Source of the DNA: Heterocephalus glaber
Taxonomy: Eukaryota > Chordata > Mammalia > Rodentia > Bathyergidae
Assembly (NCBI RefSeq): GCF_000247695.1
Contig: NW_004624741.1
Location: forward strand, 34,016,286-34,080,285
Reading direction: 5' to 3'
Length of the DNA: 64,000 nt
Below are positions 22,331 to 33,849 of the stretch, piece by piece. Every line of letters starts with the position of its first letter. Position 1 is the first letter of the stretch. The position numbers and the translations under genes were made by a program. Under the pieces are notes generated by a model. It searched no databases and was not told the origin of the DNA. It saw only the letters and a program-made list of their open reading frames with translations.

Positions 22331-22985
22331 AAATATATATAGCCTCCTTTATATATTTTTCTTTATCCTGCTTTGTATAAACTTTTTATAACAATCTTGG
22401 CTGCAGTTGCTTGGACTTTAAAGTGTCCTTCTGTTACTGTTTTTCCTCTGGGCTCTGACAGTTATGTCTTCAAGCTTGACTGGCTGCCAGCAGACTTTCA
22501 TGTAACCCTGAGTCAGTTCTCTTATCAGCAGCAGAAAGCAGAGAGAAAAGCAAGTTAACCCCATAATTGTAATATAAGAATATATAATGCACAAGAAATG
22601 TTTTCAGCATATTAATTTAAAAAATACAAAACTAAGTTGGAATCTAAAAGTAATTTTTTCAAGTAGCTAAGATTTGTAATTAGGGGCTCTTCTTGTGACC
22701 CTGGGTTTGCTCTCACACCAGAGCAGGAGAATTTTAGAGTTGACTCCATTTTTATTGGCGGTCAGGGAGTTGGGCCTTTCTTTCTTCTTTTTGTAATGAC
22801 ATTTCCTTCATAATCAAATTTGGAGCAGAACCAACTAGCCCAGTAATATTCTTTTTTTTTTTTTTTTGCATTTAGGGCATTTTTGCTTTATTTCTGTCTC
22901 TTTTTCTTTATTGTTGTCTTTACAATCCTTTAGAAATGTGCCCCTTTGCACAATTATAACATTTTTGCAGCTTTAGTCCAGTATG
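22331..22985 (-). mobile_element. Endogenous retrovirus fragment, gag nucleocapsid region, inverted
   Basis: Read on the minus strand this is the homologue of 40090-40740 on the + strand. Near 22935-22961 it has a Cys-X2-Cys pair (TGT codons at 22959-22961 and 22950-22952) followed by a His codon, the start of a retroviral nucleocapsid zinc knuckle, then a Lys-rich stretch. That arrangement resembles betaretrovirus-like (class II) Gag. The frame is broken and incomplete. A T-run at 22853-22867 interrupts it. The direction is opposite to the env-like segment that follows. Confidence 0.6.
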
Positions 22986-23916
22986 AAGCACTGCACATTA
23001 CAAAACTCAGTTCCAACAATAAAAAGAAAAAATTTATCACTCAAGCTGAACAGATGCTGCAAAGCACAAGAATTACTTTTACTTCTAAAAACATGTTTTT
23101 TTTCAAAGATCATGTAAGTCAAATATAGCTCCAAAATTACAAAAGTAAAAAGGCTCCTTATCTTTGTGAGTTTGCTGAGACATAAACCTCAAGTAAGTGA
23201 TATCATTTATGGGGCTCATCTTCTTACCTCACCTGTCTTAGATATAGTTACATTGGAAAATCCATGATCACTTCTTTCCTCTAATGACATCTCACATATA
23301 GACAAAATTTAACTGCCACCTCCTAGTGCTTTAAGGACTGCAGGAGGGTCTAAAACCACTCTGGCTATTCCAGTGGTTGGCACCTTAAGCCTACAAATGG
23401 TACTTCCTGACAAAAAAGAAAATCTGGCTCAAGAAATATCCACAAGCTCTTCAGACACACAGTTAACTTATTTGTGATGATGGTTGTTGTATTATGTGCA
23501 TCACATCTATTGCATGTAGCCATTTAGAGTCCTAAGTGGAAATTCAACACCTTTTCTGTTTCCCTTCACACAAATCTGGGGGGAGATTTTACTAATCTCT
23601 AGGGCCAACCACAGGCCCAATTTCATAATTCACAGTGGGAGCTGGGAATGTCTTCTTAAATCACCTTAATGATATTGCATATTGGACCAACCCCAAAACG
23701 TGGTTTGCTGGTCTCAACCTTCACATTGGATTCTTACTCCTGTTGGGATTATATTTTTGCTGTTTTTCTTACAGTCCTCAATGCCCTTTGTATGCTATTC
23801 CAGGGGACACTCTGTGCTGAGCTCATGATGACCTTCCTGCATGAGGCCCAGTACAAATCACGCTATTTTTCTGTCTTCCTCCCCCTGACTGATTTTGTAA
23901 AACAAAAAGGGGGAAA
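22986..23916 (+). mobile_element. Endogenous retrovirus env-like segment and polypurine tract
   Basis: Matches 41851-42732 of the second unit. The last part (from about 23669) encodes a hydrophobic stretch followed by a charged tail and then AAAAAGGGGGAAA directly before the LTR; this is the order at the end of a retroviral envelope gene (membrane anchor, cytoplasmic tail, polypurine tract). The frame is interrupted and I see no intact surface subunit. It is an old, dead copy. Confidence 0.6.
23904..23916 (+). promoter_or_regulatory. Retroviral polypurine tract
   Basis: AAAAAGGGGGAAA abuts the TG of the LTR and is conserved at 42720-42732. In retroviruses this primes plus-strand DNA synthesis, so its position fixes the LTR start. 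Confidence 0.7.
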
Positions 23917-24335
23917 TGTGGGGGACTTGCAAGGAGTGAATGATTAAACTGAATGGTGAAAATGTGGGACAAAAGGGCACAAATAATTACACTGCAGGGG
24001 AGGCAAAAGCACACAGACTGTGCTGATATTCAAATGTTTAAACAATGAGAATCTTAGATCAGTAAAGCACATTGTATCTGGCCATGTCCCTCCCATTTCC
24101 CCAAGAAAACTGTCTAGCCTTAAGAGAGCTCCTGGCCCAAACTATGTTTTCCCTGCTCTTTCTCTCACAGTAAGATTCTAAACAAACCCAGAGCATTCTC
24201 TGAGGAGTCCTCTTCATTCTCCCAGAGTCTCCTTGATACCTGAGTGCTCTCTCTGTGGAGAAACAGCCCCTCTGTGACTCCTAGAGACTGAACCACATCT
24301 CATCTCCAAGTAATCTTCTCATCCTCAGTGCTGCC
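23917..24335 (+). mobile_element. 3' LTR of the first-unit retrovirus
   Basis: Starts TGTGGGGGACTTG right after the polypurine tract and aligns with 42733-43155 and, with gaps, with the 5' LTR at 38035. Shared phrases are TAGATCAGTAAAGCA, GGCCATGTCC and CCAGAGTCTCC. The poly(A) hexamer that is intact in the 38 kb copy (AATAAA) is changed here (AACAAA). The right end is estimated from where the 5' LTR stops matching and may be off by tens of bases. Confidence 0.65.
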
Positions 24336-27235
24336 CATGGTCCATCACTGTGACAGATGCTCTCATGTGGCAGAGGAATAGGAAATCTGCAACTAAATTG
24401 TGAAGCTCATTTTATCCAATATTTTACTGTGCCAATTCCTGTTAATGAAAAAAGTCAACCTTCTACAGTCCCAACAATATCATACCATTGAGTTCCTGAT
24501 GTTTTGCATCATTACATTAATGGCACTTATTCCAATTTTTTGGAAGTTGTATTTTAAACACATACTTTAACATTTTTGGAGATTTGTACCAGAGACATTC
24601 TCATACCTTTTCCTTTCCAAAATTTTTCATCCTCCCAACTGTAATTCTGCACTCCAGAAACACTAACTTCATGTTTACCTTTCCCCTAATGCAGAGAAAA
24701 TTATTAATTCCTAATTTCTTTTTATGTATTTTTGGATACACACTGTTCTGACAGAGTATATAAACAAGAATATAGTTTAGCAGCATTTATCTGACTTGTG
24801 TACTGTGGAGATTCAGGAGATCTACCAGAACAAATCATCAGGGCATGGTTTATTGCATAAATAAGAAATGCAGTAAAACACACACAATGGTTCCTGAAGT
24901 GTTAAAGTCAGTACGATTTAGCTAAATTTAGAAATACATTTATATGACAATATTTTTCTTATGTAATAAAAGTCAAGCTTATTCATTTCAGGATTGACAT
25001 TTCCAACATATGACTAATTGTTTATAATCTTCCAATTTTGGGAAAAACAGTTATTATTCTCTTTTTGTATTTTAAAAACTAAAATTCAGGACAATTACTT
25101 TGTTACTAACTAGTCCTACTATTGAAGTTCACTGCCAACATAAAACAAATTTTATAATGTAGTTTTTATTCTAGCTTATTCAGCCAAGAAGGAACTGTAA
25201 AGCTATCATGACACTGTGGAATAATATGTCCAAGAAATGTGCACTACACATAGCACAGGAACAGTGTGTATTGCTCTCCAGTATCAGAAATGAATTAATA
25301 ACATGAGTGAACTACCAATAAGTTGCTTCACAGGGACATATTTCTGGTGCACATTCTACAAAATTTCACTTTGAGAAGGCCAAAGGTTTTGTAATTGATT
25401 GAGTCACCCAATATTTCAATTAACCAATTAATCTAAATTGTTAGTTTTCCAGAATAGTAACCTATTTGTAAAAGGATTCAACTGTATTTTATTTCATTTG
25501 TATGTATTACTGATTTTCCAACTTTTAATCATATATGTGTGGAAATCACTCAATTTGAATTACACTACAGGCATTGAAGATTTTTTCCCACATTTTTGTC
25601 TTTTAAATTCTTTAATTTTAGTACCTTTCCAATTTTCAGTTTGAACATTTATGGCTTGCTCTATTTTAAATGTATTTTATGTTCATGAGCACATACAATA
25701 TGTCTTGTAAGTCCATGCCTAGCATCCAAGGAACATAGTTGTAACATTTGAGTTCTAGCAGGCTTGAGCAGCCCCTACTCTTGGCCCATATTTCCTACTT
25801 TGGTCAAATTTCTCATCTGTGCCAGCAAATATCTGCCCACAACTTAAAAGAGAAAATGTTTAATTTTGCTCTTGATTACAATGAATTCAGTCCTTGTTCA
25901 CCTAGCTGTAAGATAGGAAAATCATTGCAAAAGGACATAGAAAAACAGGAAACAGAGCAAGAAGACAGCAGAAGATAGGAAGGGGCCATAGACTCAATAT
26001 AGACCTTCAGGTCATGTCTCCATGACCTGGACACACCCAGAAAAGTACTTTACTAATCATCTAGGTTGTTCCTGACACAGTCAGTGTCAGTCTTTTCAAT
26101 GAATGGCAAAATTCTTGAGCATTGATGCCGCTATTTGATACCATGATCATTTATGTATTTGTTCCAAGTATGGAAGTTACATTTGAGAAAGACCAGTTAG
26201 TTGGGTGATTATTTACATTCTTATTTTGTTCACTATTTTAACCTTGGTGAGACCACCTGCCATGTACTATATATATGAGCATACAACACCTAGAGAGACA
26301 GGGCACAAGAGGAGACAATTACAATGCCTAGTGGGAGGTAATAATCAAGTGACTGAGCACACTCAGCAAGATCATTCACGAATCAACCAAGCAAATAGAA
26401 ACACACCCTGACTGAGCCAGAAGAAGTACTTGAATTGTGGACATAAGTATCTGGGGTGTTGGTTTCTTTCAGCAGAGATTCTGCCACTTCAGATGTAATT
26501 ACCCAACTACAGCAGGATGCATTGACTGCCACCTCATTCAGCCTTGTTCACCTAAGGAATGGTGCAACAAAGTCATGTTATTTAAAACTAATTTAGCAAC
26601 AGAATTGGAGTTTTCTGGGCAACTGTAGTCTTTGCAATAGATTTAGAAATAGCATCCTGTGTTTGAAATAGATTTCTTATTGTAATTTTATTTTCCTTTA
26701 TTCAAAGCCAGTCTGAAAGCATTTTCCAAAGAGATGCCCACTTATATGTGCTAAATTATTCTTCATGCCTTAGTGCAAATTAAGAGTTATAGACAAATAA
26801 GCAATTCCAATCAGGCATAGAGTGAAAATGGTTCTAATCCGTTGTCTTTCCATTCATTGGCCCATGAACTTGCACACATGTCCAGTGAGTCATCCCATCC
26901 CTCAGATAAAATGCATCCTGGGGATTCATAGAAGGTAGCGCCCTGTTTGATGCCTTGGGCCATAGTTTCCACCTTTAGGGAAGCACTAGTAATATGGATA
27001 TCTCAGGCTCTGTTATCAAAGTCTAAGATACACTTGAATGCAACTGAAGTTTACAAGGTCGGGGATGTTAATTTGTCTCTAAAGTATTGCATTATCTTTC
27101 ATTTGCTTTTCTTATTCAATTTCTAGCTTAATGTAATCATACAGCCATCGATGTAGGATATGCCTGGTGCTAAAGTGAAGTTAGCTCTTTGAGTGTGTGA
27201 ACATAAAAGCCTAACCCTAAAGGATAAAATATTGT
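24336..27235 (+). repeat. Duplicated unrecognised DNA of the C unit
   Basis: Nearly 3 kb that align with 43156-46065 of the D unit. There is no domain, exon pattern or recognised repeat that I can support. A 63-codon frame at 26437-26628 with several cysteines is interrupted in the other copy (45270-45440). Confidence 0.6.
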
Positions 27236-28566
27236 GCTTTTCAGCAAGAGAAACAACCAGCTGTGTGAAGAGACAACCCACAATGTGGGAAAAAATCTTC
27301 ACCTGCTTTTCCTCAAAGGTCTACTATCTCAAATCTATAAAGAACTTAAAAAGATCAGACCTCCAAAATTTAAAGACTCAATCCAAAAATTGGCATCTGA
27401 AATGAACAGACATTTCTCAGACAAAGAAGTAGAAATAGCAATTAAATACATGAAAAAATGTTCAACTTCAATGGTCATTTGAGAGATGCAAATGAAAACA
27501 ATGCTGAAATTCCACCTCACTCCAGAAAGAATGGCTGCTATCATGAAATCAACCAATAACAAATGATAGCAGGGCTGTGGGGAAAGAGGAACACTGCTCC
27601 ACTGCTGGTGGGAGTGTAGACTGGTGAGATCACTGTGCAAATCAGTACAGAGATATCTCAAAGAACTAGGACTGGAAGTCCCCTTTGACCCAGCTCGTCC
27701 CCTGCTGGGTATCTTCCCCAAAGAATTAAAAGAATCATACCAGTGATATATGTGCACCCATGTTCACAGCAGCACAATTTGTAATAGCTAAAACTTGGAA
27801 ACACCCAAATGCCCATCAACTGGAGACTGGATAAAGAAAATGTGTGGGTTTTTTTTAATAAAATGGAGTACTACTCAACCATAAAAATGAGAAATTAAAG
27901 ACATTTATAGCTAAATGGATGTACATTGAGGTGATACTCTTAAGTGAAATAAATAGGACACACATGTATATATACCAAATAGTTTCTCTGTTGTGAGAAA
28001 CTGAAAGTGTAAATAAAGAGCAATTTGTATAATTGATAATGTGAAATAGGAAGAGAAGGGGCAAAGGGGAAGGGGAAGTGGGAGAGGTAGGGGAAAGGAA
28101 AGAAGGGAATGTAATTAATATGAGAAAATGGAACAATGGAAACAAAATCTTTTTAAATAGGGAGGGGTGGAGGGGTTGAAGGAAGGGCTGGGCAAGGGTG
28201 AAAAATAAGAACCAAGAGAGATTATGTAAAGGTGCAAATTTCCAATGATGAATGTCATTATATTGCATACCTAAAATGTTCCAATGATTGGAATGAGTAA
28301 TCCATAATGCAAAATAGGAGGAAAAGTCCAAAGGGGTAGGGGTAGTGGGAGGGGCAGGGGAAAGGAAAGAAGGAAAAGGAAAAATGATGAGAAATGGAAA
28401 AAATGGAAATAAAGTCTTTGTAAATAGGAAAGGGTGGTGGGGGTGAAGGGGGGGCTAGGAATGGCAAAAGATAAGAACCAAGGTGCATTATATAAAGGTA
28501 CAATTCCCAATGAGAAATGTAATTGTGTTGTATACCTACAATGTACCAATAAAAGAATTTTAAAGA
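27236..28566 (+). mobile_element. 5'-truncated L1 with a doubled 3' UTR
   Basis: Begins in the C-terminal third of ORF2 (frames 27193-27405 and 27234-27482: TMWEK, MNRHFSDKEVEIAIKYMKKC) and continues to a 3' UTR. The purine-rich 3' UTR (GGGGAAGGGGAAGTGGGAGG... to ATACCTAAAATGTTCCAAT) occurs twice in tandem, about 28005-28280 and 28281-28560, the second ending AATGTACCAATAAAAGAATT. No target duplication is seen: the left flank belongs to the duplicated DNA (matching 46060), the right flank matches 47232, so about 1.2 kb present in unit D is missing here. Confidence 0.82.
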
Positions 28567-28622
28567 AATACTTTTGTGTGCTTCATTTTTATTAAGGGTC
28601 ACACAAGCACACTAATTAAAAG

Positions 28623-29310
28623 TCTATTGGACCTTTTCTTCCTATTTTACATTATCGATTATTCATTCTAGTCATTCGCACATTTTAGGTATACAATATA
28701 ATGACATTCATCAATGGAAATTTGCACATTTACATAGTCTCTCTTGGTTCTTATTTTTCACCCTTGCCCAGCCCTCCGTTCAACCCCTGAAGTCCTCCCT
28801 ATTTACAAAGATTTTGTTCCTATTTTTCCATTTTCCCATATTAATCCCATTCCCTTCTGTCCTTTCCCCTAGCCCTCCCACTTTCTTCCCCTTTGCCCTT
28901 TTTCTTCCTATTTCACATTACCTATTATACATTTAGTCCTTATTTACACTTTCAGTTTCTCACACCAGAGAAACTATTCAGTATTTACACATGTGTGTCC
29001 TATTTATTTCACTTAAGAGTGTCGCCTCAATGTGCATCCACTTAGCTATAAATGTCTCTAATTTCTCAGGGGCAGGGGTAGTGGGAGGGGCAAGGGAAAA
29101 GAAAGAAGGGAAGGGAAAAATGGTGAGAAATGGAAATAAAATCTTTGTAAATAGGGAAGTGTGGAGGGCATGAAGGGAGGGCTAGGAATGGGGAAAAAAT
29201 AAGAACCAAGATGCATTATGTAAAGGTACAATTCCCAATGAGAAATGTAATTGTGTTGTATACCTACAATGTACCAATAAAAGAATTTAATACAAAAAAA
29301 CTCTATTGGA
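28623..29310 (+). mobile_element. L1 with 5' inversion and doubled 3' UTR
   Basis: Bounded by the 9-bp repeat TCTATTGGA (28623-28631 and 29302-29310), which occurs once at the empty site in module D (47296). From 28632 to about 29066 the L1 sequence is antisense; from 29067 to 29301 it is sense and ends AATGTACCAATAAAAGAATT. Re-orienting the antisense part shows that the two halves join within the second 3' UTR copy, so this element too has the doubled 3' UTR. The structure fits twin priming. Confidence 0.8.
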
Positions 29311-31090
29311 AATTTAATTAGTCTCAATGGTGTTGCCAAAGAATCCTGGCCAATTATGGGCTGGAGGAAACATGGGCTCCTTGGATCTGGGATCCCCAAG
29401 TCCTAAGAGCTCATCAGAATTGTGACACACATGTGTCCCTGCTGAATAGTCAGCAGACTCACAGGTTTTTCAGAAGCAGAGCATCATGCATGGTCTGCAC
29501 TGGAGTCTCACTGAGAGGTCAGTTTGCATTTGGTCACTGAAGAAAGAACCAGGAGCAAGGATTTAACCAATAAATGTTGATCAAAAGCAACATTCATGTT
29601 AGTTTTATTAGACTCATTACCTCACTGCTCAGGTGAGTGTTTATATGTCAATTTATATATTTCTATTAACATGAGTATTGGACAAGTTACATACAAGCAC
29701 CTGTGAAATACTTCGAAATCTTAAACTACTGTAACTATATCAGCCCCATATGACGTATGTGTGGTGATAGGATACATAGATTGTTTCTGATTCTAGTGTT
29801 TATTAGTGGTAATTAGTTCTTTAAATGCTGTCCCAGGATCTGTTTATATATGGCCCAGGTCAAAAGATAAAAATCATTCTGATGGAAAATTATGTTGGAA
29901 TTGAGCACCAGGCCATGTGAATTTAAGTTGGATTTAAAAAGATAACTAAGATTTCTATAAAGAAATGAAATTTAGGAGGACATTTCATTAAAATCAAATG
30001 ACATAACCAAAAGCAGTCTCCAAATTAGTAAAAAGAAAATTTTGGATTTCTACTATGGCCATTATTATGAGCAAATTTTGATATTAGCTGGATTTCATAA
30101 GTTACTAGAATGATAAATCTGATCCTTTAGATATTTTATTATATTTCCACCAATTAATAATTTATGATGAATTAACAACCACACTCACTCTGTTGTCCAT
30201 TGAAATGTTGTGAAGCAAATAATTTTAAAGTGTCCCTGATGAAGAGAAGGATGAGTAGGGATACCTGCCTTCCTCTTCTAAGTAGGACCGAGATACATGA
30301 TGAGGAATAGAAGTGAAATATAAATTAGCACATGGAAGCTGTAGAATTTGTTTCCACTGAGGGGGAAACACAGTCATCAGTGGGGATGTGGTGGCCAGGC
30401 TTCTGGCTTCCCTATTTGAGTTTGAAAAGAAAATTGAAAATAGTCACAAATGTTTATTTCAGTAACTCATACCATATCAGTACTATCAACTCAATTAGTG
30501 TCAGAGTTTATAGTCACATTGTGAGCTCAAAGATTTTCTCTTTATTAGGGTAAAAAGACTGCAAGCCTGGTGTCATTTAGTTCAAAGTCATTGTCAAAGA
30601 AGCTCAGGTTCATGCATTAGATCTGATAGGGTAAACTGAGGAGAGCATCAGCCACAAAAGAGTTGCATCACAGTCATTCTGCAGGCCAGGAACTAGAGAA
30701 TGAGGATTATATGAGGGATTTCAAAGCCTGAGTTCCATTACAGAAGCTCTCATAGACAATGCCTAGGATAGCAACAGAAACCTGAAGCAAATGGGAAAAA
30801 ACAGGTTTCCAGAAGAATTAGAAAATCCATTTTAAATGTACTGAATAAGTGAATGATTGCTAAGAATTAATTTTAGTGTAAATATTTTATTGCATTAATC
30901 TCTCATACTATGAAACAAGACATAAGATAATTATCAGGAATTTGGAAAAGGAACTAGAAATAGAAATATGCACATTGACAGGATTTCAAGATACTTTATT
31001 TCATCCTCTTATTTTCTCCTGATTTCCTGGTTACAATCCACACTGTAACTTTTATGAGCTCTCTACATTCTGCTTGGAGCAGCCTCTGCT
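29311..31090 (+). repeat. Module C upstream flank
   Basis: Aligns with 47307-49770 (D) and with the other modules at lower similarity. Relative to D and A it lacks about 1 kb, between 30540 and 30560. It also lacks the SINE and old L1 seen in A, B and E. No gene seen. Confidence 0.65.
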
Positions 31091-31098
31091 CACTTTAA

Positions 31099-31113
31099 CC
31101 TCTGACTCTGCAG
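31099..31113 (+). other. Candidate 3' splice site upstream of OR C
   Basis: A CTCTGACTCTGCAG acceptor lies 22 bp before the ATG, with the same spacing as A and B. Confidence 0.5.
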
Positions 31114-31135
31114 AGACCACACAAGGTGGGCAGAC

Positions 31136-32028
31136 ATGGACAACCTCACTGTCTTCACAGTATCCCTCCTCATGGATGTTGTGGGCTCCTGGGAGCTCCA
31201 GGTTCTGCAAAGTGTGCTGTTCTTAGTGATTTATCTGGGAGCACTAACAGGGAATCTTGTGACTGTCACTGTCATCATAGGAGACACACATCTGCACTCT
31301 CCTTTGTACTATTTTATAAGAATTGTGTCTCTCCAAGACCTTGGCAGCATCTTCATTGTTGTTCCCAGAGCCTTAGTGAATTCCATTACAGGCAGAAATA
31401 TGAACTCCCTGACAGAGTGTGCAGCACAGATTTTTCTGTTTTCATTTTTTGGAGCTGTCAAATTTGCCTTCCTGGTGGTCATGTCCTATGCCTACTACCT
31501 GGCTATTTACCACCCTTTCACTATGGGGTCATTATCACCCTAATTCTGCTCCCAGGCTGCAGCTTATTCCTGGGCCTCTGTTCTGGTCTACTCTGCTATT
31601 CACACAGGATATATTATATCATTATATGTATATTCAGGCTTCCCTTCTCCAAGAGCAATTTGATCCAGTAATATTTCTGTGGTGTACCTCAAATTCTGAG
31701 GATTTCAACTTCAGATGTTCACTTATCTGAATTTGTACTCCTTACTGTAAGTGTTTGCCTTTCTCAGTATGTTTTGCCTTTATGTTCATATCATATGTTA
31801 ATATATTTTCATATGGAAGCCCATAACAAAGCCCTATCCACCTGTACCCTGCAGCTGGCCATTCTCCTTTTGTTTCTCATCACTGGGTTCATGATGCTCT
31901 TAGGTCCCATTGAAAATAAACCATCCCTCAAAAATCTACTGACTAGAATGTTCTACACCATGGTGCCCCCATTTGTGAGCCCCATCTTCTACTGTCTAAA
32001 GAACAAGAAAATCATTCCTACCCTGTGA
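31136..32028 (+). pseudogene. Olfactory receptor pseudogene C (OR14-like)
   Basis: The first 135 codons are open and typical: NLT glycosylation site, GALTGNLVTV in TM1, HSPLYYF, loop 1 cysteine. A one-base loss near 31515 shifts the frame and produces a TAA at 31541-31543. A two-base loss shortly after returns to the original frame for the TM4 region, and then a 17-bp AT-rich insertion at about 31609-31633 shifts it again. About 21 bp encoding the TM5-TM6 loop are missing near 31812. The last portion (KALSTC, LQLAILLLF, FVSPIFYCL) is in a third frame and ends at a TGA (32026-32028) six codons before the usual end. The DRY motif is replaced by Ala-Tyr-Tyr. Confidence 0.9.
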
Positions 32029-33849
32029 AGAATGTTCGGTAGATTTTCTCTGTTTGAAATAAATGGTTTTCTTGACTAAAACAAACATCTCATCTCTCAT
32101 TTAAAGTTGTTTAATTCATATTTGATGTATGTTCTTAAATTGGGATCTACACCTGTGAATTATCTCTTTCTAGTTGTCTGTATACTTCTGTTGTCTGTAC
32201 TTCTTATGACTAAGTACAAATCTATGTCTCAAATACCTTGTGCAATTCTTGTGGGTCTTACATGTTTAACCTGAAATACTACACATCTGGCATACTTTGG
32301 TAAAATGTTTTGAAAATAATTGAGTTCATTTTGAGCTAAAAGTAGCCAGGCACCATAAGGATCAGGGTATGTGTTATGTGTTCCACATTACCAGACACCT
32401 GTGCTGTGGGGATAACCTCAGGTGCTGGATCTGAAAACCTTGGAGAAGGACACTGAGGGGTCCCCTGAAAATACCCAGGTGTCTGCACTGTGCTCTTTCC
32501 ACTCACTCTTCAACTCAGTCTGGGATAAATGGCAAGGTGATTAGACAGAGGAACAACTCAGGATTGAGAACAAGATGAGGCGATCAGCACTGAGATCCTT
32601 GCAGGCCCCTTTACTGCATCTGCAGAAACCCATTCCTCATTCATTGAAAATCAAGACACAACAAAAATGACTTTACAAAATACTATAACTTGGAAGTGTT
32701 TGGTTTCTCCCTGTAATCCAGATGAAATCATGCAGGCCATGTCCAATCCATTCAAAGTTGTGTACCATGAAAATCATGAATTGGAGTGAAGCATGGAGAA
32801 AGAAAGGTAACCGCTACTGAAATTTCCCTGGAGAGCAACAGATAATGCTGGTACTGTGGGGTGCATTTTTCTCATCAAACAGCACATACAAATTGATTCA
32901 CTCAAAATGGTATATATTATTTTTCTGCCTCTCAAGACCTAAATCTGAATCATGGTGGGTAAAATACAATAATAACACTCATGTTTCTCATAACTAAGTC
33001 CCAAATTTCTGTCCTTTTCATCTAGAATCTTGGTCTGGAAATACCTCAGCATGAGGTGCTGGTGGCCATTTAGCCCCACTCCAGTCCTGGAACAACAGGC
33101 ACATCAGGCTCCCTGAGTCTCCATACTTATTGCTCCTCCCAGAATCAAGTGGTGTTTGGCACTATGGACCTCCTGTCATCCAGAGCTCATGTCCTGGTGA
33201 AGGTCTGGATGTGGCTCACCCTCCTCTGATGCCTAAGGATCCTCAACTTTCAATCTTTCATCACTGAGGTTTATGTATCTATTCTCCAGCTTTATCTAGG
33301 AATAGGTGAGGTTGAAAATTGTGTATTGTAAGGTACAAATCTTGATTTGATTTCTTCATTTATTGTGAAATATTTTCCCCAAACAATCTAACATGTCCAC
33401 CTGTCATTCCAACATATATCTCTACCTGGGTCATCTGCATAACTGTTTTCAAAGAAAACAAAATAACTCTTTAAATCATACATAAATAAGTGTCCTATAG
33501 AGGTACAGAGTTACAATTTCTGAACCTTTGAATATTTTTGTATGAGTTCATTTTTCCATATTGTTCATTTCTATCTAAATTTACATGTAATAATTCTGTC
33601 CTGGTTTATTTTCCTGCAGATATTTGAATGAATAAATAGACTGATTTCTAATTTCTGTGCTTAATTGATAAGGTTATGAAACTCCAGTTCTTACTTGTTT
33701 TGACTTTACCTAGAACACATTATTTCATTAGGGAATTCATAAATTTTATAAGCATTTTTCTATATATTTTAGGTAATGTACTATTACCAGTTGGACTTTT
33801 TAAATTTCTTAAATCAAGACTTTTCTCTTGGTATTTTTTATTTCTAGAA
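32029..33849 (+). repeat. OR 3' flank, type 1, module C
   Basis: Aligns with 6783-8297 and 16726-18469. It contains the CATGGAGAAAGAAAGG and CCAGATGAAA phrases of type 1 flanks. No gene seen. Confidence 0.65.

Noticed and set aside
26437..26628. Cysteine-bearing 63-codon frame considered as an exon of a secreted protein
   Set aside because: The duplicated copy near 45270-45440 has frame-breaking differences, and no splice sites or related exons were seen.
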